In this document: positions 32,854 to 36,435 of the stretch, one piece after another
Position numbering within the stretch: the first letter of the stretch is position 1
Layout: every line of letters starts with the position of its first letter
NCBI RefSeq assembly: GCF_002291145.1
Contig: NZ_NTGE01000190.1
Location: forward strand, 1 to 36,435
Direction of reading: 5' to 3'
Source of the DNA: Streptomyces sp. SA15
Lineage (GTDB): Bacteria > Actinomycetota > Actinomycetes > Streptomycetales > Streptomycetaceae
Length of the DNA: 36,435 bases
Made by a program: the position numbers and the translations under genes
The notes under the pieces: generated by a model
Told to the model about the DNA's origin: nothing
What the model saw: the letters and a program-made list of their open reading frames with translations, nothing else
Database searches by the model: none

Positions 32854-32895
32854 CAGGGCGGGCAGGGCGGGCAGGGCGGGCAGGGCGGTCAGGGC
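32854..32895. repeat. 9-bp tandem repeat overlapping the methyltransferase stop
   Basis: The unit CAGGGCGGG occurs three times exactly, then once with a final T, then as a partial copy, covering 42 nt. The minus-strand stop codon of the methyltransferase (32889-32891) lies within it. The unit length and its G-rich, C-poor strand bias suggest replication slippage. Confidence 0.85.
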
Positions 32896-33686
32896 TTGCG
32901 CGCCACCGCCCCGTACATCGCGATGTCCGCGTCCCGGACCACCTCGGTGCCCGCGCCGTCCGGATGCCACTTGTGCACCTGGACGATGCCCGGCTCCACG
33001 AGATCGAGCCCCGCGAAGAACTCCCGGGCCTCGGCGAGGGTGCGCAGCCGCATCGGCATGCCCCGGGCCGCGTACTCGCGGGCGACCCGGCCGACCTCCT
33101 CCGGCGCGAACTCGGCGGTGCCGATGGACATCGCGAGGTAGCTGCCCGAGGGGAGCGGGTCGAGGAGTCGGCGGACGATGCCGACGGCGTCGTCCTCGTC
33201 CATCATGAAGTGGACGATCGCGATGACGGTGAGGGCGACCGGCTGCGTCAGATCGAGCGTGGCCCGCAGTTCGGGAGCGTGAAGGATGCTCGCCGGGTCG
33301 CGCATGTCCGCCTCGATGTACGCCGTCCGCCCCTCGGGCGTGCTGTTCAGCAGGCCCTGGGAGAGCCTGAGGACGAGCGGGTCGTTGTCGACGTAGACCA
33401 CCCGGGCTCCCGGCGACGCCGACTGGGCGATCTCGTGGATGTTGGGGGAGGTGGGGATGCCGGTGCCGATGTCGAGGAACTGTCGTATCCCCGCCTCCTC
33501 GGCGAGATGGCGCACCGCGCGGTTCATGAAGTCGCGGTTGGCCCGCATGTGGACGGGCAGCGCGGGCCACTCACGGCACATGGCGTCGCCGGCCTCCCGG
33601 TCCGCCGGGTAGTGGTCCTTGCCGCCGATGATGTAGTCGTAGATCCGCGCGGAGTGCGCGCTCCCGGTGTCGATGTCTTGTCCCAT
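32889..33686 (-). CDS. SAM-dependent methyltransferase, DUF574 family
   Basis: Protein of 265 residues of the actinobacterial DUF574 methyltransferase-like family. The family signature ARIYDYIIGGKDHYPADRE is at 13-31, the SAM-binding motif FLDIGTGIPT at 70-79, and the acidic ribose-binding motif VVYVDNDPLV at 96-105. Streptomyces genomes carry many paralogues, and their substrates are mostly unknown. The ATG start is preceded by AAGGGAGG. The C-terminus ends normally in VARKP, inside a 9-bp tandem repeat. It appears monocistronic: a 171-nt gap separates it from the DUF6114 gene upstream and 329 nt lie before the next gene downstream. Confidence 0.9.
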   Translation of the reverse strand: MGQDIDTGSAHSARIYDYIIGGKDHYPADREAGDAMCREWPALPVHMRANRDFMNRAVRHLAEEAGIRQFLDIGTGIPTSPNIHEIAQSASPGARVVYVDNDPLVLRLSQGLLNSTPEGRTAYIEADMRDPASILHAPELRATLDLTQPVALTVIAIVHFMMDEDDAVGIVRRLLDPLPSGSYLAMSIGTAEFAPEEVGRVAREYAARGMPMRLRTLAEAREFFAGLDLVEPGIVQVHKWHPDGAGTEVVRDADIAMYGAVARKP

Positions 33687-33793
33687 GCACCTCCCTTCCC
33701 ATGCTCAACTCCCCTCTAATCCCGTGCAGTTGAGTGCGGTACGAGATTTCCCCGTTCCGGGGCCGGCGGCGGGCGCGCACCGGGTACGGCAAG

Positions 33794-33821
33794 GGCCGCC
33801 CGATGCGAGCACCGGGCGGCC
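33794..33821 (-). terminator. Hairpin terminator after the DUF6230-DUF6114 operon
   Basis: GGCCGCCCG (33794-33802) and CGGGCGGCC (33813-33821) form a perfect 9-bp stem with a 10-nt loop, 37 nt past the DUF6114 stop on the minus strand. The right arm is duplicated by a 21-bp tandem repeat (33807-33827 and 33828-33848), giving an alternative, longer-looped stem. Confidence 0.65.
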
Positions 33822-33857
33822 AGGGCCGAGCACCGGGCGGCCAGGCCCTGTTGCGAT

Positions 33858-34310
33858 TCAGGCGGGTTCCCCGGCCTGTCGCTCGAAGGGCTGGGCGAGG
33901 GCCTGCTGCCGCACCGCCTTCGCCTCCTTCCGCCGCTGCCTCCGGCTCACACGCGGCTCCTGGTCGGGCAGCCACCCGAAGGCCAGGCAACTGCCCACGG
34001 CCCCGAGCACGAGACCGACGAAGAAGCCGCCCAGGTTCGAGGTGACCCAAGTACCCAGGGACAGCAGGATGCCGACGATCGAGTAGAACAGCCGCTGGGC
34101 GGGGTTGAAGAGGATCAGCATTCCGAGCAGCAGCATCAGGGTCGGCACGAGGTACCCGGCCAGGCCCTGCATGCCGATGTGCAGGACGACCTTCATCGAC
34201 GCCTTCAGGGTGAGCAGGATCTCCGCGCCGCCCAGGGCGAGCAGCAGCCCGCCCCAGAACGGCCGGGCGGCCCGCCAGCGCCGGAAGGCGGACCCTGGCC
34301 CGGCCGACAT
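33858..34310 (-). CDS. DUF6114 family integral membrane protein
   Basis: Small membrane protein of 150 residues. Four hydrophobic helices fit the sequence: about 17-36 (FWGGLLLALGGAEILLTL), 47-68 (GLAGYLVPTLMLLLGMLILF), 73-90 and 92-113 (GGFFVGLVLGAVGSCLAFGW). The C-terminal tail (about 118-150) is highly basic and Arg/Lys/Gln-rich, probably cytoplasmic and possibly a coiled coil. The ATG overlaps the DUF6230 stop by 1 nt (TGATG), so the two are translationally coupled. The family is conserved in Streptomyces, and I know of no assigned function. It likely forms a complex with the DUF6230 protein. Confidence 0.85.
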   Translation of the reverse strand: MSAGPGSAFRRWRAARPFWGGLLLALGGAEILLTLKASMKVVLHIGMQGLAGYLVPTLMLLLGMLILFNPAQRLFYSIVGILLSLGTWVTSNLGGFFVGLVLGAVGSCLAFGWLPDQEPRVSRRQRRKEAKAVRQQALAQPFERQAGEPA

Positions 34311-34984
34311 CAGCAGGCCTTGTCGCTGAAGCCCAGCTTCAGCCCCGGCAGCTTGAACACCCCTGCGGTGGTGGCGTAGTTGGTCTGTCGCAGATCGCCG
34401 ATGTACACGGTGTCGGCCTGCTGGCTGAAGACGCCGATGGGGCCCTTCACACCGGCCTTGGTCAGGGTGCTGGCGTCGTTGCCGATCTCGATGTTGGTGA
34501 AGGCGGCGTTGCCCGACAACTGTGTCGAGTCGGTGGTCAGGTCGCTCGCCTCGACCTTGTCCTTCCCGTCGCCCGCGGTGATGCGCAGGTTGATGCCGCC
34601 CAGGTCGACACTCTGGCACAGCTTGGTGAGGGTGGCGTTCTTGATCGCGGAGGTGACGACCAGCACCTGGCCGCCGGTGTCGCCCTCGTTGGGGCTGCCC
34701 GGGGCCATGTGGTCGAGGCCGCCGAACTGCTCGAAACCGGTACCGGCGAGTTCGGTGGCGGTGACCGTGAACGGCATGCCGGAGATCGCGAACTGCACGC
34801 CCAGCGCCCCTTCGGCGGTCAGGACCAGGAGCCCCGCGGCGACCGCGGTGGCCGGCACCGCCATGATCGCGGCACGGCGCGCCCGGACCCGCCCGCGTCT
34901 GTCGGGGCCGTCGGAGACATCGGGCACTTGTGTTACGGAACCGCTTTCCGGGTTCTGAGGGGTGTTGCCTGCGGACGAGGCCAT
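34310..34984 (-). CDS. DUF6230 family membrane-anchored exported protein
   Basis: Protein of 224 residues with a basic cytoplasmic N-terminus, one hydrophobic anchor (about 40-62) and an outside domain of about 155 residues that is rich in Thr, Gly and Asp, as in beta-sandwich proteins. There are only two cysteines, one in TKLCQSV and one as the very last residue, so a disulfide closing the domain is plausible. Some databases carry an unsupported 'cholesterol esterase' label for this family; I see no esterase motif. I choose the ATG at 34984 because a GGAG site lies 7 nt upstream; a TTG at 35011 adds nine residues. It is the first gene of a two-gene operon with DUF6114. Confidence 0.85.
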   Translation of the reverse strand: MASSAGNTPQNPESGSVTQVPDVSDGPDRRGRVRARRAAIMAVPATAVAAGLLVLTAEGALGVQFAISGMPFTVTATELAGTGFEQFGGLDHMAPGSPNEGDTGGQVLVVTSAIKNATLTKLCQSVDLGGINLRITAGDGKDKVEASDLTTDSTQLSGNAAFTNIEIGNDASTLTKAGVKGPIGVFSQQADTVYIGDLRQTNYATTAGVFKLPGLKLGFSDKAC

Positions 34985-35265
34985 GTGCTGCTCCCAGTGG
35001 GCATAAGTCAATGCGGTTGGGCTTCAGTGGCACGTTGTCCTGGCGCGGACAGCGAACTGCGAACGCACGCCCCTTCGCAACTCCCGGCGGATGCAAGGGA
35101 TTTCTGTTACGCATCAGTAGCCGCCGAGGAAGTTACCGGTGGTTACATCAACGGTCAAGCAAGTTGTGCGAAAAGAGTGTTGATTGTGCGCCACCTGTGC
35201 GTCAGGTGAGTTCTCGGGCGTCGATACGACCCCACGACGCACCCACACAACTCCCGTGCAACTCC
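34985..35265. promoter_or_regulatory. Divergent intergenic region upstream of the DUF6230 gene
   Basis: No gene is supported here. The segment is relatively AT-rich. It holds three GTTAC pentamers: 35106-35110, 35132-35136 and 35142-35146. The last two are spaced 10 nt start to start, like direct-repeat sites of OmpR-family regulators. A perfect inverted repeat CACCTG-N5-CAGGTG lies at 35192-35208. Confidence 0.35.
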
Positions 35266-35295
35266 TTGACGTTGACTGACCCTCAGGTCTACAAC
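35266..35295 (+). promoter_or_regulatory. Candidate promoter of the secreted-protein gene
   Basis: TTGACG (35266-35271) and TACAAC (35290-35295) are separated by 18 nt. If this promoter is used, the mRNA has a leader of about 275 nt before the ATG at 35578, which is long for Streptomyces. A closer promoter was not recognised in the C-rich leader. Confidence 0.45.
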
Positions 35296-35577
35296 TCTCC
35301 CTGGCTTCCCCAGATCCGTGGCGCCGGATCCAGCCGCCTTCCCGGACGTTCTGTCCAGTACGGGCACTTCACCGCCCGCAACCGAACCCTCAAGGCACCC
35401 CGCACGGCCGCTTCCCCCCGCGACCGTGCCGGGCAGCCACTCCCGCCCGGCCCGGCCGGAGACCCTCCCCCATGGGTTTCCGGCCGGTCGACGGCGGACA
35501 CCGAAGCGCCCCCCGAAACCCCGCTCACAACCTCGCTCACAACCCCCTCACAAACCCCCTCAGAAAGAGGCACCCGC

Positions 35578-36231
35578 ATGCGTACGAGATCCCTCCTTGC
35601 CGTCGCCGGAGCCGTCGCCGCCCTCACCCTCCCCGCCGTCACCCCCGCGTCGGCGGCCGACAACGCGGTCCTCACCACCGGCAGCGCCGGCGGTACGGCC
35701 GTGGCGGTCGGCGACGTCCTCACCGCGCCGCTGGCCGACGGCACCGCCGCCACGCTCTACTCCAGCGCGACCGGCACCAGCGGCATCTCCTGCACGTCCT
35801 CGCAGTTCACCGCCACCGTCACCGACAACCCCGCGACGCCGGGCACGGCCACCGAGTCGCTCGACGCGCACACCTTCGACAGCGGCAGCTGCTCCGCCAA
35901 CGTCATCGGCGTGCTCGGCGTCACGAGCATCACGGTCAACAACCTGCCGTACACCACCTCGGTGTCTTCCGACGGAACCGTCACGGTGACCGCCGCGAGC
36001 GGCTCCGCCGTCCAGACCACGGTCGTGCTGCGCACCCTGCTCGGCAGCATCAACTGCGTCTACCAGACGCCCAGCCTGGTCGGCACGGCAAGCAACGACG
36101 ACAACAGCATCACCTTCACCAACCAGCAGTTCACGAGGACGTCCGGCTCCTCGCTGTGCTTCGCCAACGGCTACTTCACCGCGAAGTACGCCCCGGTGAC
36201 CGACGGCGACGCGCTGGTCTACGTCAACTGA
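35578..36231 (+). CDS. Small secreted protein with four cysteines, function unknown
   Basis: Exported protein of 217 residues. A Sec-type signal peptide (basic start, hydrophobic ALTLP stretch, TPASA-A cleavage near 27) precedes a Thr/Ser/Val-rich beta-type domain. Four cysteines in the contexts GISCTSS, SGSCSAN, INCVYQ and SLCFAN likely form two disulfides. No enzyme motif is visible. The ATG is chosen for the signal peptide and an AGAGG site 7 nt upstream. The same frame remains open far upstream to 34930, but those codons are not signal-like. It is monocistronic and ends in a hairpin shared with the next gene. The family looks typical of Streptomyces secretomes, and no function can be assigned. 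Confidence 0.85.
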   Translation: MRTRSLLAVAGAVAALTLPAVTPASAADNAVLTTGSAGGTAVAVGDVLTAPLADGTAATLYSSATGTSGISCTSSQFTATVTDNPATPGTATESLDAHTFDSGSCSANVIGVLGVTSITVNNLPYTTSVSSDGTVTVTAASGSAVQTTVVLRTLLGSINCVYQTPSLVGTASNDDNSITFTNQQFTRTSGSSLCFANGYFTAKYAPVTDGDALVYVN

Positions 36232-36253
36232 ACGCTCGGGTGCCCGGCGTTCA
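36229..36253. terminator. Bidirectional hairpin containing both convergent stop codons
   Basis: TGAACGC (36229-36235) pairs with GCGTTCA (36247-36253), with an inner CGGG-TG-CCCG. The TGA of the + gene opens one arm, and the TGA of the minus gene is the complement of the end of the other arm. The symmetry suggests a shared terminator for the convergent genes. Confidence 0.65.
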
Positions 36254-36435
36254 CCGCCGACGCAACCGCAGCGCCAGGGCGGCGCCCCCGGTGAGCACCA
36301 GCACCGCGGCGGCGCCGCCCGCGATCACGGGCGCGGACGCACCGGAGCCGCTGTCGGAGGCAGCGGCGACCGGGGTGCTGTCAGGGGCGTCCCGGCCGCG
36401 CTCGGTCGTGGACGCCCGTGCCGCCGGCGACGCAG
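36251..36435 (-). CDS. C-terminal part of a membrane-anchored surface protein (partial)
   Basis: About 60 C-terminal residues of a larger protein entering from beyond the window. They comprise an Ala/Ser/Thr/Pro linker (STPVAAASDSGSGASAPV), one hydrophobic helix of about 20 residues rich in Ala, Gly, Val and Leu, and a basic end RLRRR. This is the usual C-terminal anchor of Streptomyces exported proteins held in the membrane. No LPxTG or LAxTG sortase motif is seen before the helix. The domain type is unknown because the rest is outside the window. Confidence 0.7.
   Translation of the reverse strand, partial: ASPAARASTTERGRDAPDSTPVAAASDSGSGASAPVIAGGAAAVLVLTGGAALALRLRRR

Noticed and set aside
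32686..33570. Alternative minus-strand frame running past the methyltransferase stop through the tandem repeats
   Set aside because: The DUF574 reading frame ends normally in VARKP. The alternative frame is an Arg/His/Pro-rich shadow, and its Ala-Leu-Pro repeats simply reflect the 9-bp DNA repeat.
34930..35577. Long in-frame extension of the secreted-protein gene
   Set aside because: It would place a Sec signal peptide in the middle of the protein. The upstream codons are Arg/Pro-rich and motif-free, and a ribosome site precedes the internal ATG.

Overview
This window is high-GC actinobacterial DNA, almost certainly from a Streptomyces chromosome. The coding bias is strongly GC3, GTG and TTG starts are common, many genes overlap by 4 nt, and there are two complete 'conservons', an actinobacterial speciality. 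DUF574, DUF6114 and DUF6230 proteins, also typical of Streptomyces, are present. I see no tRNA, rRNA, insertion sequence, phage gene or CRISPR array. Everything was read by eye from the sequence; no database search was possible.

Layout. (1) 1-5584: end of a family-2 glycosyltransferase, an OmpR-type two-component pair (+), an NAD-dependent epimerase with a metal-ribbon-like insertion, and a second OmpR-type pair (-). (2) 5717-8497: a flavin electron-transfer operon made of a haem/FAD/NAD transmembrane reductase, a membrane-anchored protein with two tandem covalent-FMN domains, and the ApbE flavin transferase that would load them. (3) 8671-11182 and 15936-16895: a glycine betaine/choline-type (OpuC-like) ABC transporter whose binding-protein gene is separated from the ATPase-permease operon by an oppositely oriented conservon (11240-15464: sensor kinase, roadblock, DUF742, GTPase). 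(4) 16986-18365: a Tat-exported GH43 glycosidase with an AbfB arabinose-binding domain, with a clear promoter and an operator-like palindrome. (5) 18479-27589: a dipeptide-type ABC importer operon ending in a ROK sugar kinase, divergent from a ROK repressor and an MlrC-type (M81) metallopeptidase. These look like one catabolic unit for an unknown, probably sugar-plus-peptide, substrate. (6) 27627-32559: a second conservon preceded by an orphan sugar-type binding lipoprotein. Its kinase and GTPase each lack a residue that the first conservon keeps. (7) 32889-36435: a DUF574 methyltransferase, a DUF6114/DUF6230 membrane pair, a small secreted four-cysteine protein, and the C-terminal tail of a surface protein.

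How the parts fit. The window is dominated by envelope sensing and uptake: two classical two-component systems, two conservons, three ABC-type uptake systems or binding proteins, and an extracytoplasmic flavin redox chain. The best candidates for little-described biology are the tandem-FMN redox operon, the importer/ROK kinase/ROK repressor/M81 peptidase unit, and the divergent second conservon with its linked binding protein.
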